A stretch of 39,620 nucleotides of DNA from a virus (IMGVR_UViG_3300036770_005021:1-39620), one strand, 5' to 3'. Positions 29,236-37,509 are shown, counted from the stretch's first letter. Translations and numbers: made by a program. The notes: generated by a model from the sequence alone, not told the origin.

Positions 29236-29454
29236 TTACCTGCCTTTAACGCCTTTTTTCTTCTGAGGCTTTATTCTTGGTTTCTTTGAATAGCCCATTG
29301 TCTTTTTAGCTCTTTTAAGAGCTTGAGCAATATCATTAGGCTTTCTGGAAGGGAAGTTGTCTTTTGCTTGTTCGACATCATCCTCGTTTTCCGCGACTGC
29401 TGCGTATTTTTTTCCCGATACGAGCTTTCCCATTTTTCCTTTCTTTTTTCGCAT
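29236..29454 (-). CDS. Small basic protein
   Basis: This 72-aa Lys-rich protein (MRKKKGKMGKLVSGKKYAA...) has an acidic patch at EDDVEQAKDNF and a basic end (KKPRIKPQKKKGVKGR). ATG 29454 follows GAAGG; ATG 29433 is also possible. It overlaps the preceding gene by 77 bp. It is probably a nucleic-acid or capsid-binding minor virion protein. Confidence 0.55.
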   Translation of the reverse strand: MRKKKGKMGKLVSGKKYAAVAENEDDVEQAKDNFPSRKPNDIAQALKRAKKTMGYSKKPRIKPQKKKGVKGR

Positions 29455-29578
29455 TGGATACCTTCTTTACCTTTTTAGGTAGTTTTGTTCTGTTTGATGT
29501 CTCTCTTTCCCATTCTAATGCTAAATCAGGCTTGTTAATATGCATCCATTTTCTCTGAGCTTCCGATTTAAACACCAT
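29378..29578 (-). CDS. Small conserved phage protein (FKSEAQRKWMH family)
   Basis: This 66-aa protein is read from ATG 29578 (MVFKSEAQRKWMHINKPDLA), a start known from many phages as 'MPFKSEAQRRYMH'. The tail is Lys-rich. The first codons overlap the 3' end of the HNH endonuclease gene in another frame. A second, truncated copy of this gene start (ATG-CCG-TTT-AAA-TCG-GA) lies upstream of the HNH gene at 30119-30133, showing the original junction before insertion. Confidence 0.65.
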   Translation of the reverse strand: MVFKSEAQRKWMHINKPDLALEWERETSNRTKLPKKVKKVSNAKKERKNGKARIGKKIRSSRGKRG

Positions 29579-29588
29579 AATTAAAACC
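29562..29588. repeat. 27-bp direct repeat flanking the HNH gene, left copy
   Basis: On the minus strand GGTTTTAATTATG, two variable bases, then GTTTAAATCGGA. It differs from 30119-30145 at two adjacent positions. This copy supplies the working start of the FKSEAQ gene and the last codons of the HNH gene. Confidence 0.85.
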
Positions 29589-30083
29589 AATATATTTCAT
29601 TGCTTTTCTAACATATTCAATTTCCATGTCTAACAATTTTATATACACATTACACTTGTTACACAAAAGCCCAGTCGCAACGTTTGTTCCTGGTCGATGA
29701 TCTACTACTTCCGGATTTCTTTCGCATAAAGCACACGTTCCATTTTGTTTTTCAATTAACTCATCCCACTGAGGTTTCCCAATTTTATATCTACGCGCTC
29801 TAGCTCTCCAACTTTTACTTGGAACGCAAATTTTGCAATAAAATTTGTGTCCAGAGCAAGTTCTTGTAAATTTTTCTTGGCAAACCTGACATATTCCATA
29901 TGCTTCTTTATTTAGTGTTCCTTTTTTTCTATTAACATAAGCATCTGTATATTGTTTTTTAAGACATGTCTCGCTTCCGCATGTTCTGTAATAGCCTTTG
30001 TTTCTCCCTGAACTAAAATTTTTTTTTGGTTCATTATCACAATACTTGCATTTTCTTTTTAAATTTTTGGAAATAAATACCAT
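29568..30083 (-). CDS. HNH/EndoVII-type homing endonuclease, inserted
   Basis: This 171-aa protein is cut-site-specific DNA endonuclease-like. The C-terminal part has the EndoVII/HNH pattern: WDELIEKQNGTCALCERN, VVDHRPG (D128, H129), GLLCNKCN (C141, C144, N145). The N-terminal half has further Cys pairs (CKYC, CQVC, CKIC) that could bind zinc or DNA. The gene is more AT-rich than its neighbours and is flanked by 27-bp direct repeats, so it is a recent free-standing insertion. Its start codon lies in an 8-bp hairpin (30077-30084 with 30105-30112) with AAGGGG in the loop, a control also known for T4 homing enzymes. Confidence 0.8.
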   Translation of the reverse strand: MVFISKNLKRKCKYCDNEPKKNFSSGRNKGYYRTCGSETCLKKQYTDAYVNRKKGTLNKEAYGICQVCQEKFTRTCSGHKFYCKICVPSKSWRARARRYKIGKPQWDELIEKQNGTCALCERNPEVVDHRPGTNVATGLLCNKCNVYIKLLDMEIEYVRKAMKYIGFNYGV

Positions 30084-30112
30084 AAATACCCCTTAAGCAA
30101 AGTCTATGGTAT
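30077..30112 (-). promoter_or_regulatory. Start-codon hairpin of the HNH gene
   Basis: ATACCATA and TATGGTAT form an 8-bp perfect stem. On the minus strand the stem contains ATG (30083-30081), and the loop contains AAGGGG. Folding of a long late transcript would hide the start, while a short local transcript lacking the 5' arm would expose it. Confidence 0.5.
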
Positions 30113-30118
30113 ATAACC

Positions 30119-30145
30119 TCCGATTTAAACGGCATAATTAAAACC
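30119..30145. repeat. 27-bp direct repeat flanking the HNH gene, right copy
   Basis: Matches 29562-29588 with two mismatches. It contains the stop codon of the adaptor gene (30138) and the ancestral start M-P-F-K-S-E of the interrupted small gene. Confidence 0.85.
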
Positions 30146-30830
30146 TCGGAAAGCATCTGCTTGTTTTTATATTTCCATGCATCCTTGACAATAGCAGTTT
30201 CCTTTCATGGCTAAAGTCTGCTTGAATCTGCTGGCGAGTCTCTCCATCGTATCGGTAATCTCTTGCGTAATTTAGAGCGGCTCCATAAGCCAAGTAGCGC
30301 ATCCAGTAGTCAAACGGAAGAGAGGGATCGCCTATATCTGAAAATGTAGGGGCGACTTTGTAGCCGAATATGAACACATCGTAAGAAGTGTTAGGGATCG
30401 TCCTAAACACCATTTGCGTGCCATAATACAGCATATCTGTCGGGAAGCCAGGTATCAGTATATCTTCGTTGTTTACGCCCCAAATATCATAGAAAATGCC
30501 CGGGTCTTGGAAAATCGATAATCTGTTCCAAGAGTATGAGCTATTCGGGGGCAGCGTCAGCGTTATGAACGCCTCCATTGAAATTGTCGCGAACTGATCC
30601 GTGGCTCCAACATCGTTAAATGTGTAAATGCCTGTTGGGTTGGTATTGTCGATGGTAAATCGTAACGTACCGTACTGCTCGAATACCTTGATATCGTCAG
30701 TCATCGTGAGATTAATAAAATCGTCTAGATACTGCTTCAACACGGTGTCTGTTGAGTCGGGGTCAATCTCATTGCGCCTAGCAAGCGTTAGGCGCATGGT
30801 TCGGAGGCAGTCGGATACGAACTGTGCCAT
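30138..30830 (-). CDS. Head-tail adaptor protein (P22 gp4 position)
   Basis: This 230-aa protein has a helical N-terminus (LRTMRLTLARRNEIDPDSTD, then VLKQYLDDFINLTMTDD), a beta-rich middle with jelly-roll feel, and a helical end (YLAYGAALNYARDYRYDGET). It fits connector proteins that stack below the portal. Gene order portal-coat-adaptor-hub supports this. The start overlaps the upstream stop (TAATG). Confidence 0.6.
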   Translation of the reverse strand: MAQFVSDCLRTMRLTLARRNEIDPDSTDTVLKQYLDDFINLTMTDDIKVFEQYGTLRFTIDNTNPTGIYTFNDVGATDQFATISMEAFITLTLPPNSSYSWNRLSIFQDPGIFYDIWGVNNEDILIPGFPTDMLYYGTQMVFRTIPNTSYDVFIFGYKVAPTFSDIGDPSLPFDYWMRYLAYGAALNYARDYRYDGETRQQIQADFSHERKLLLSRMHGNIKTSRCFPRF

Positions 30831-31276
30831 TAGGCGCTTTCCTTATCGTAAACTTCCCTGAAAGAGAATCTTGGCTCAAATCCAACGATCCTATTTTCTA
30901 CTGTTCCGTCTGGATTGGTAAAACGCTTCCATTGGTTCCTTCCCTTTTTTTGCAGATAATCGATAATACAAAGAGGAAGTTTGTAAACCTTTGTTGGCTT
31001 CAGTTCTTTCTTAAACTCAATTTCAGAGTTGGACAGATAAACTGGAAGTGGGTTCATTGGCTGGTCGTTCCTAAAGAATTCCACTTTTTTATGCGGGTGT
31101 AATTCGATTGGAGCCGGTTTGATTGGGTATCTTGCGATGCGTAGCCTTTTGTTGGCTTTGGATGCCGCTTCGTTGTATCTCTTGTAATCTTCAAGCGTGT
31201 TGAGAGGCATAGAGCTGATTGAATCAGGTTCTGCGTCTGTGCTTTCTAATGCTTTATCTATTTTTGTCTTTCTCAT
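30830..31276 (-). CDS. Small virion protein of the head-tail module
   Basis: This 148-aa basic protein is predicted mixed fold, with 'PIELHPHKKVEFFRNDQPMN' and 'VENRIVGFEPRFSFREVYD' at the end. Not recognised. It sits between the decoration-like gene (after a terminator) and the adaptor gene, so a head-tail completion role is likely. Confidence 0.6.
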   Translation of the reverse strand: MRKTKIDKALESTDAEPDSISSMPLNTLEDYKRYNEAASKANKRLRIARYPIKPAPIELHPHKKVEFFRNDQPMNPLPVYLSNSEIEFKKELKPTKVYKLPLCIIDYLQKKGRNQWKRFTNPDGTVENRIVGFEPRFSFREVYDKESA

Positions 31277-31282
31277 TTTTCT

Positions 31283-31311
31283 CCTAAAATAAAGGGGGAG
31301 TTTCCTCCCCC
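31283..31311 (-). terminator. Terminator after the coat/decoration genes
   Basis: On the minus strand GGGGGAG (31311-31305), loop GAAA, CTCCCCC (31300-31294), then TTTATTTTAG. A GNRA tetraloop on a 7-bp GC stem makes a strong hairpin. It may set a higher level of coat mRNA than of downstream genes. Confidence 0.75.
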
Positions 31312-31317
31312 GTGTTG

Positions 31318-32097
31318 CTATGACGTAAAGGTTCCTAGGTCAACAAATTGACCCCACTTGTAGATTTCCATCAGGAACTCGTCTCCCAAAGCGCCCATAA
31401 CGGCAGAGCCGACGAGCAATTGGTATGTTTCCGGATTGAATTCATATGGGTTAGGAACGTAAGGCGTTACGTTATATGGAGGCTGTTCAGGGTTGTTGAG
31501 AGTCAAAACTCTTGTCTCAATAACAACTCGGCCACCTGAAACGTATGCAGTGAACAATGTAGAATCAACGGGGTCGCCGCTGATTACATCGTACAAAGAG
31601 AACGTAGTTGGGCTAAGCACCACAATCCCATAACGGTTTCCATCCAACTGATCCATTCCGCGAGGAACTGGCATGTCGCTGCCTAAGTCGGTAAAGCGAG
31701 CAATTTGATTGGTCTGGAAGCCGTGAGGCGCTGTTGTTGTCACAACGCAAGGATTAGCTTGGGTTATGTTAGAAATTAGCGCTCTAAACGATGGAGTGCC
31801 AGATGCGATGTCCGCAACAGTAAAGCCGTTAGCAAGTGTGTCGACAAAGTTCTGGTTTCCTGTAACTCCGTTATCAACGATCACCCTTTGCTGATAGGCT
31901 TGGGCTGCCGCTGTCTGGGTTCTAAACCATGTGCTTACCGGAAACTGACCTGCCACGCCCCACTGAGTAAGGTTATTGAACCTCACCATGTCGGGCTGAA
32001 AGCCGCATATTTCCGAGAAGTTAAAGGTGTGGGCTGTGCCGAACGAAATAAATTTCGCTGCGGCTGTCATTGTTTGCCCTTGAAATAAGTCTGCCAT
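31318..32097 (-). CDS. Head decoration / virion protein with FCCH-like domain
   Basis: This 259-aa protein starts 'MADLFQGQTMTAAAKFISFG'. Residues ~105-195 look like an FCCH-type beta domain ('ITQANPCVVTTTAPHGFQTN', 'VSGGRVV'), as in the hub protein. It ends 'MEIYKWGQFVDLGTF'. It directly follows the coat gene, where decoration or head-completion proteins are found. Confidence 0.6.
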   Translation of the reverse strand: MADLFQGQTMTAAAKFISFGTAHTFNFSEICGFQPDMVRFNNLTQWGVAGQFPVSTWFRTQTAAAQAYQQRVIVDNGVTGNQNFVDTLANGFTVADIASGTPSFRALISNITQANPCVVTTTAPHGFQTNQIARFTDLGSDMPVPRGMDQLDGNRYGIVVLSPTTFSLYDVISGDPVDSTLFTAYVSGGRVVIETRVLTLNNPEQPPYNVTPYVPNPYEFNPETYQLLVGSAVMGALGDEFLMEIYKWGQFVDLGTFTS

Positions 32098-32107
32098 AGT
32101 TGTCTCC

Positions 32108-33055
32108 TTAAGCCGCGGCTTTAGTTGAAAGCAGTGTTACGATGTGGCTGTCATCTAAGATCGCCGCATTGAACCATGCAGTGAAGCCCATAGATTGAAA
32201 GCGATTAAGATAGTCATTAAAGCCAAGAGGCTTAAGGATCATCTCGGTAGACACCTCGTCTAGGCCAACATACCCATAGGCGTTCGCGCCGATAAATGTG
32301 TTGTTGTAAACGGGCACGCCTGGTATAGTTACGCTCTCGTTATAGACGAGAGTAGATGTAACCCATCTTGATTCGTCGATTGCTCCGAACTCAGCTTGCA
32401 GCACGGGATCTTGGCTACCGTACTGGGAAGTTGGAACGAAGGAATCGATAGAACGAATGTCGGGCTTTAGCTTTACGTGCGCCGTTACCCAGTATGCGGG
32501 TTCTACAGGGCCAGTGCCAAAGCGCATAGTGCCTTCGACGGTTGGTGTCATCTTCTCTGTGTCGTTTTCATCCAAATAGGTGATGGCTCTTTGGATGTCT
32601 ACGTCTGTCAGCTCAGTAATGGGCTGGCCGTTAACGCCGTTTAGGCAAGAAATTTGCGGAACGGCGGAGTTCATAACGTCGCGTGTAACCTTGTCGAGCA
32701 TGGTATGCATGGCTTGAGAAAGGTTGTCGGCTGTTTCGTTCGCTGTGTCGTCTTCGACGGAGAGAACGACAGTCCTAGAGAGGAGAACGACTTCTCCGAA
32801 CTCTTGGATGGTGACGTTGATGTCGAATTTGTTGACTTGTACAGGGGCTGGGTCAGCACCTTCTGGCAGCACAACAGGATCGGAAGGCAAGTTCTCTTGC
32901 CGTCTGAACGCCATTGTAAGTGTATTCTTTTGGGGAAGCGTAAACGCTCTACCAAAAAGATTGTGTACGTTCCTTGGTTTGGAACGTTGCAGCAACGCTC
33001 TATGTGCCCAACGGTCTGCCATTGAGCCATAGGTTGATGTAGTAGTTACAGACAT
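32108..33055 (-). CDS. Major capsid protein (N4-gp56 family)
   Basis: This 315-aa protein is the shell subunit. Recognised by 'FDINVTIQEFGEVVLLSRTV' and 'TADNLSQAMHTMLDKVTRDV' (residues ~78-130), typical of the N4-gp56 coat family, then 'PTVEGTMRFGTGPVEPAYWV'. Length is usual for the family. It lies after the scaffold gene, as expected, and is followed by a decoration-type gene and a strong terminator. Confidence 0.85.
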   Translation of the reverse strand: MSVTTTSTYGSMADRWAHRALLQRSKPRNVHNLFGRAFTLPQKNTLTMAFRRQENLPSDPVVLPEGADPAPVQVNKFDINVTIQEFGEVVLLSRTVVLSVEDDTANETADNLSQAMHTMLDKVTRDVMNSAVPQISCLNGVNGQPITELTDVDIQRAITYLDENDTEKMTPTVEGTMRFGTGPVEPAYWVTAHVKLKPDIRSIDSFVPTSQYGSQDPVLQAEFGAIDESRWVTSTLVYNESVTIPGVPVYNNTFIGANAYGYVGLDEVSTEMILKPLGFNDYLNRFQSMGFTAWFNAAILDDSHIVTLLSTKAAA

Positions 33056-33071
33056 GTAAGCCTCTTACGGC

Positions 33072-33704
33072 CTACCTTTTCCTGCGCTTTGCTGCTCTCC
33101 ACTCAGCGAATTCTTTATCGCTCATGGACATTACGTCCATTGCTTCATTCATCGCTGCCGCTTTCGGAACTGCTCCCGGCGATCCCGGAGCTTCTTTTTT
33201 AGCTGTAACAGCCGGTTTTAAGGCTGCTTTTTGTTTAGGGGTTAATTTATCCATTAATTCCCAAGCCTCTTCATACCGGTTAGGAGCTGCTTCTATCGCA
33301 AGTTTAAGGTGTGGCCTTTGTTTTAAAAATTCAACTAGTTTTTCGTTTACAAATTCTGCTTTCTCTGGATTGCTCTCAATCCAGAGGTCTTCTTTGACTT
33401 GCCTTTTCAGAGCTTGTGTCTGAACTCGCAAGTCTTCTTTTGTAGCAGCTTCATAACGGGAATCATCTTCTTCAGGAGGAGCTGGCTGAGCTGATTTCTT
33501 TTCTAGCTGTTCTTTGTACCATCTAGCTTCGTGTTCAGCGTCTTGCCTTTTCCTTCTTTCCTTCAGCACTGCCGCTAAGGGCACTTGCTGTTGGGTTTCC
33601 TGAGATGTTTCCTGTTCTAAAGCATCAACCTCTGCAATTTGCTGCTCTGCAACTTCTTGCTCAGGTTCTTGCTCCATTTCGTGCGCGACAGCGGATTCTG
33701 TCAT
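33072..33704 (-). CDS. Scaffolding protein
   Basis: This 210-aa protein has a strongly acidic Glu/Gln-rich N-terminus (EMEQEPEQEVAEQQIAEVDA), a coiled-coil middle (LKERRKRQDAEHEARWYKEQ) and a basic C-terminal end (EFAEWRAAKRRKR) that would bind coat protein. This charge pattern, size and place before the coat gene are those of P22-type scaffolds. Confidence 0.8.
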   Translation of the reverse strand: MTESAVAHEMEQEPEQEVAEQQIAEVDALEQETSQETQQQVPLAAVLKERRKRQDAEHEARWYKEQLEKKSAQPAPPEEDDSRYEAATKEDLRVQTQALKRQVKEDLWIESNPEKAEFVNEKLVEFLKQRPHLKLAIEAAPNRYEEAWELMDKLTPKQKAALKPAVTAKKEAPGSPGAVPKAAAMNEAMDVMSMSDKEFAEWRAAKRRKR

Positions 33705-33733
33705 ATTTCCCCTCCGTTAACGTGAATTTGCCC

Positions 33734-34108
33734 TCACGATGGCATTGCGCCCTTTGCTTGAAGGTAGGCGACACCTTGAGTGTTAAACTCCACTCTGAGT
33801 TTTTTCCCCTCTACTTTTGGGGGAACAGTCCACAGCCACTCGCATATCCCTCTTTTGTTACAAACCCAAAAAACAATGGTATTTGTAATAAACCCGGGGA
33901 GATACTTAGAGCAGCGGATTTTTTGCCGAGAATTCTTTGCGTCAGATTTCTCGTGGAAGATAATGAAGTAAGGCTCGTCTTTTTTCTGGTTCGCCATGAC
34001 GATCTTTTCTATCGCCATGTTCAGATACTTCTTCAAAGTCTCTTTCTCATCCATGAAATCTGGGTGAAGCAATAGAGATGTCTGAGGAATTTCAAGCCCT
34101 GCCATCAT
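33734..34108 (-). CDS. Conserved head-module protein of unknown function
   Basis: This 124-aa protein is mixed alpha/beta, with 'FMDEKETLKKYLNMAIEKIV' and 'YFIIFHEKSDAKNSRQKIR'; the central strands could be a small nucleic-acid-binding fold. Start ATG 34108 or 34105. Located between portal and scaffold. Similar small proteins occur in this slot in related phages. Confidence 0.6.
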   Translation of the reverse strand: MMAGLEIPQTSLLLHPDFMDEKETLKKYLNMAIEKIVMANQKKDEPYFIIFHEKSDAKNSRQKIRCSKYLPGFITNTIVFWVCNKRGICEWLWTVPPKVEGKKLRVEFNTQGVAYLQAKGAMPS

Positions 34109-34305
34109 TACATTCCGCTTTGTCCTCTAAGCGATTCTTTTTGCGAATGCGCTTTTTGCATCAGCTTATCCGCTTTTTTCTGGTCGGCATTCATGCCGGG
34201 TCCGCACTTGCTAGAGGTTCTCGATGGCTGGCTCATCGGATTAGACTTGTAACTGCACAAGCCTTTGCCGGAAGTCATCGACCCCTTTCCTTTGCTATAC
34301 GCCAT
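34108..34305 (-). CDS. Small Ser/Lys-rich virion-module protein
   Basis: This 65-aa protein is low-complexity with repeated 'SKGKGSMTSGKG' and a helical basic tail (ADQKKADKLMQKAHSQKESL). It overlaps the next gene by one base. Such small basic proteins beside the portal are common, often of unknown role. Confidence 0.55.
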   Translation of the reverse strand: MAYSKGKGSMTSGKGLCSYKSNPMSQPSRTSSKCGPGMNADQKKADKLMQKAHSQKESLRGQSGM

Positions 34306-34386
34306 AATACAACTCCTGTTATGGTCTAACGTGAAAATAGCAAATAAAAAATATTTTACAATACAAATGATGGTTTTGGAGGGGAA

Positions 34387-34740
34387 ATGTATATTAATGA
34401 TCCGGAATGGGACAAAATTGTCTCGGAAATGTGCGACATAATCGAAATGATCGAGTCGGTCACAATCGACGAATTGGATTCTAGAGAGATTCTGGTAAAG
34501 GCTCTTTTGAAGCTTAAAAAGGCTGCCTATAGGGTCGTGAATCTTGAGGACGAGGCAATACCAGAGGCAATTCCTAAAGAACTTAATGCTAGAGAAAAGC
34601 TAATTGCGTCAAGAAACGAAATGAGGGATTTTGTAAGGCTGGCTGTAAGCAAGTACGCAAAAAAAGAAATAAAAAAACAAAAAAAGCGAAAAAGGAAGTC
34701 TAGTAAGTTACCTTGCCAGCTCCCCCAAATCCCTCATTGA
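34387..34740 (+). CDS. Lone plus-strand protein inside the head module
   Basis: This 117-aa protein has an acidic helical N-terminus (WDKIVSEMCDIIEMIESVTI) and a strongly Lys-rich end (AKKEIKKQKKRKRKSSK). GGAGGGG precedes ATG 34387, and a TACAAT box with an AT-rich upstream region lies ~25 bp ahead. It runs against the late genes and overlaps the 3' end of the portal gene by 41 bp. It may be an independently expressed 'moron'. Function unknown. Confidence 0.6.
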   Translation: MYINDPEWDKIVSEMCDIIEMIESVTIDELDSREILVKALLKLKKAAYRVVNLEDEAIPEAIPKELNAREKLIASRNEMRDFVRLAVSKYAKKEIKKQKKRKRKSSKLPCQLPQIPH

Positions 34741-36880
34741 AGTTCGGCGCGTCACCTGCCATGGGCTGCGGCGAGGCTTGCGCTTGGCTTGGCGTTGAGG
34801 ATTCGATGTCTTCTTCGATACTTTCTGCTTTGTTGCCTGTTTGCACTTCGGCTTTTTGTTTTTGCGCCTCTTCTTGCTGTTCGAGCATTTGGAGGAACTG
34901 GATGACTTGCAAGAGCCTGCCGTCATGCATTTGGGCGATCTCAGTAATCGTTTTAGCGCGATCCAGAGTAGCTTGAGCGCGGTCTTGCTCTCCTTTTGCC
35001 ACACGCTCAGACGCAAGCGCAAGGTTGGATTCTGTTCTGGATCGTCTTTCTTCCGCAAGGCCGAGCCTTTCTTCTTTCGTGGCATGAAGCACCTCAAGTT
35101 GAAGCTGTTGAGCTTGAGCCTCAAGCTGCTTTTGCTTCGCTAAAGTTTCGTCTTGTTTTGCCATAGCCTTTTGGAGATCGCTGAGGCCAGCGACTTCCAA
35201 AGCTCGGACAATCTCAGACTGAGGGACATCCACAATCCCTTCTCGTTTGAGATTAACCAGCTCGTAATAATATGCGTCCTTCTGAGATTTCGAACGTACT
35301 CCTTCTTTAATGACGGCATCGTATTGTTCGAATTGGTTATCATAAAACTGCTCCGTTGGCTCTCTTCCTAAAATTCTTGCAACTTTAGCGGCTGGATAGT
35401 TCGCTTGGACAGCTTTCATTACAAGCCCTCCAATGACCTCTTGCGCCCTCTCTACATTGTCAATAATTTTACGGTTAGCGCGCAACCCTTGTGCAATTCT
35501 AACTTGTGCCAACCGTCCAGATATCTCGGCATTGCCTTTTTCATCAACGCCTAGAACGGATTCGTTTACGTTTGAAAGGGTAAGTGCTAACTGATCTAAT
35601 ACTTGCTGATATTCTATAAGAGAGGGGTTCGCTTCCCCTCCTTTTAGTTCCTGTACTGAGTCTAGCCCTGCTGGCGCGTTCTCAGGATCAACGCCGATAA
35701 GCTTGTTCTGACCTGATTGCTGCATGTCGGTGGGGTCTGGGACAGAGCCTATGAGGTATTTGTAGCCTGTTGAAATGGTGGAATCCATCATGTCCACAAT
35801 CTTCATGTGGCGTTTGTTGAACTGCCTTTGGGTAAAGTAAAGCGAGGCTGGGATGCCTTGAATCCTTTGTGATGGCATCCAGATAGATGGTTCAAAGTAG
35901 CAAAGGATCGGGGCGAAGGGGTATGTGTGAACGATTCCAGTCTTGTCTTCGCCTCGATACACCAATTTTCCGTTGAGCATTACATGGAGATCAACAAAAT
36001 CCCTGTTTACTTCCATTATCTCCATGTCGGGAATATCTTTGGTCTCCTCGGGGGTTCCACTCGATTCTTTCAGCCTTTTAAAGCGTTTTATGCCAATTTG
36101 GAGTTTATCGACCTCATCTTTGGGTAAATCTGTGATGTCCCGGTAGAATCCTGAGTCCTTATCGACCAGCATCCGCCTTTTCTTGGTGCATCGCTTATAG
36201 TATTGGTCGTAGGCCATGAGGTTGCGATTGCGGCTGAGCGTCGTGAAGTTGGGGTGGTAGCTTAAAAACTTGTCGTCGCGGAAGGCATTTTGGATGTCAT
36301 CTATCTCTTTCGGGTCTACAAAGGGGATGAGCTGCTTGATCATCGTCCTGTCCAGCAAGTCTCTTGTGATCGCAAAGGCTGCGTCGCTTAAGTCTATCCT
36401 TTCGAACGTTGGATCGAGGTAAAAGCTGTTAAAGGTACGCTTAAAAAACTTGATATCGCCATTTACAAAGTCGTTGCTATAGTCCATGTAAATGCCGCAA
36501 AGAGATATTCCGGACTTAAAAGACTCGTCTGCCGCGTCTAATAGCGTGTTGTAGCCATCTCCTTTGTCCCAAATATAGTAAGAAAGGGTTGTGAAGTCGT
36601 CGGCCGTCTGTACGTCGCTTCCCTCTACAGGCTCGATCACTACAGAGGCTAAATTGTCCCTAAGATAGCCTGAAAAGAACTGCAAAGGGCGCCTGATAAT
36701 GTTCATCTCAAGCGGCTCTCTGCCCTCTTTGGATAGTTCTTGCCTTTCTCTATCGCTCCAAGTCCATCCGCTAGCAGCTAGAGTAAAAACCTGGGCATTA
36801 GATACAAAAGGCGACCAATAATCGTGGCAATAACGGTAATTTTCTTGGAATTCCGACCATGTTTCTGCATCTGACAGCAT
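34700..36880 (-). CDS. Portal protein (P22 type)
   Basis: This 726-aa protein is the dodecameric DNA channel at the capsid vertex. Length matches the P22 portal (725 aa). Features are the N-terminal 'FQENYRYCHDYWSPFVSNAQ', 'EMNIIRRPLQFFSGYLRDN' (~58-76), 'FNSFYLDPTFERIDLSDAAF' (~150) and a long Gln/Glu/Ala-rich C-terminal coiled-coil region (~560-690), the barrel segment. The gene follows the TA pair, which separates it from terL. Confidence 0.88.
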   Translation of the reverse strand: MLSDAETWSEFQENYRYCHDYWSPFVSNAQVFTLAASGWTWSDRERQELSKEGREPLEMNIIRRPLQFFSGYLRDNLASVVIEPVEGSDVQTADDFTTLSYYIWDKGDGYNTLLDAADESFKSGISLCGIYMDYSNDFVNGDIKFFKRTFNSFYLDPTFERIDLSDAAFAITRDLLDRTMIKQLIPFVDPKEIDDIQNAFRDDKFLSYHPNFTTLSRNRNLMAYDQYYKRCTKKRRMLVDKDSGFYRDITDLPKDEVDKLQIGIKRFKRLKESSGTPEETKDIPDMEIMEVNRDFVDLHVMLNGKLVYRGEDKTGIVHTYPFAPILCYFEPSIWMPSQRIQGIPASLYFTQRQFNKRHMKIVDMMDSTISTGYKYLIGSVPDPTDMQQSGQNKLIGVDPENAPAGLDSVQELKGGEANPSLIEYQQVLDQLALTLSNVNESVLGVDEKGNAEISGRLAQVRIAQGLRANRKIIDNVERAQEVIGGLVMKAVQANYPAAKVARILGREPTEQFYDNQFEQYDAVIKEGVRSKSQKDAYYYELVNLKREGIVDVPQSEIVRALEVAGLSDLQKAMAKQDETLAKQKQLEAQAQQLQLEVLHATKEERLGLAEERRSRTESNLALASERVAKGEQDRAQATLDRAKTITEIAQMHDGRLLQVIQFLQMLEQQEEAQKQKAEVQTGNKAESIEEDIESSTPSQAQASPQPMAGDAPNFNEGFGGAGKVTY

Positions 36881-36950
36881 TCGATTAAACCAAATAGTTT
36901 AATCTTTGCATAACAGTGGAGAAAATTTAACTCAACACGAAATTCTTAAG

Positions 36951-37211
36951 CTATTTTCGGTAAATGTCTTTTCTATCGTCAATTTCAATAACTAAAATAA
37001 CAAGGATAGAGTCTACAATCTTAAAAATTATCCTGTAATCTCCCTGCCTTATTCGGTAAAAAACTCCAATTTTACCTTTGAGTTTTTCTATCTTCTTCTC
37101 GCGAGGATTTTCCTTTAAGGTATTGATTCTATCTACGATTTTTCCAGCGGCATACTTGTCTATAGATTTTAAAAATTCAGACGCTCTTTTTTCGTACTCG
37201 ATACTATACAT
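36951..37211 (-). CDS. relE: RelE-family toxin
   Basis: This 86-aa protein is a ribosome-dependent mRNA interferase in this family. Features are 'YEKRASEFLKSIDKYAAGKI' at the start, 'LKGKIGVFYRIRQGDYRIIF' (R53, R55, Y59, R60) and a C-terminal 'IEIDDRKDIYRK' with the usual Arg/Tyr. All hallmark residues are present, so it should be active. ATG overlaps the antitoxin stop by 8 bp. Confidence 0.85.
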   Translation of the reverse strand: MYSIEYEKRASEFLKSIDKYAAGKIVDRINTLKENPREKKIEKLKGKIGVFYRIRQGDYRIIFKIVDSILVILVIEIDDRKDIYRK

Positions 37212-37509
37212 CAGAGCTGTCTCCGTGAATCATCTCCCACATCTCGTCTGACGAATAAAGTCTTGATTCACTCCCATCCTTATATCTAACAAAGCGAATA
37301 CCGTCTTTTTCAAAAAAATATTCCTCTTCTTTTAGAACTTCTTTTTTCTCTGATAATAATCTTTCTACATCCCATTTAGATTCATAATCGTCTATCATTT
37401 TGTTTACAGCATCTAAAATAAATTGTTTTACTGTAATGCCTAGCCTTTTAGAACAAAGCTTAATAAAAAGAAACTCATCGTCAGGCACTTCACATACTAT
37501 TCTGCTCAT
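37204..37509 (-). CDS. relB: RelB-like antitoxin (RHH type)
   Basis: This 101-aa protein has an N-terminal ribbon-helix-helix (IVCEVPDDEFLFIKLCSKRL, GITVKQFILDAVNKM) that binds DNA and dimerises. The acidic C-terminal half (KEVLKEEEYFFEKDG...) should wrap the toxin. The start is ATG 37509 after TAGGAGT; the open frame to 37530 runs into the operator. It is followed by relE with an 8-bp overlap, standard for the pair. Confidence 0.8.
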   Translation of the reverse strand: MSRIVCEVPDDEFLFIKLCSKRLGITVKQFILDAVNKMIDDYESKWDVERLLSEKKEVLKEEEYFFEKDGIRFVRYKDGSESRLYSSDEMWEMIHGDSSDV

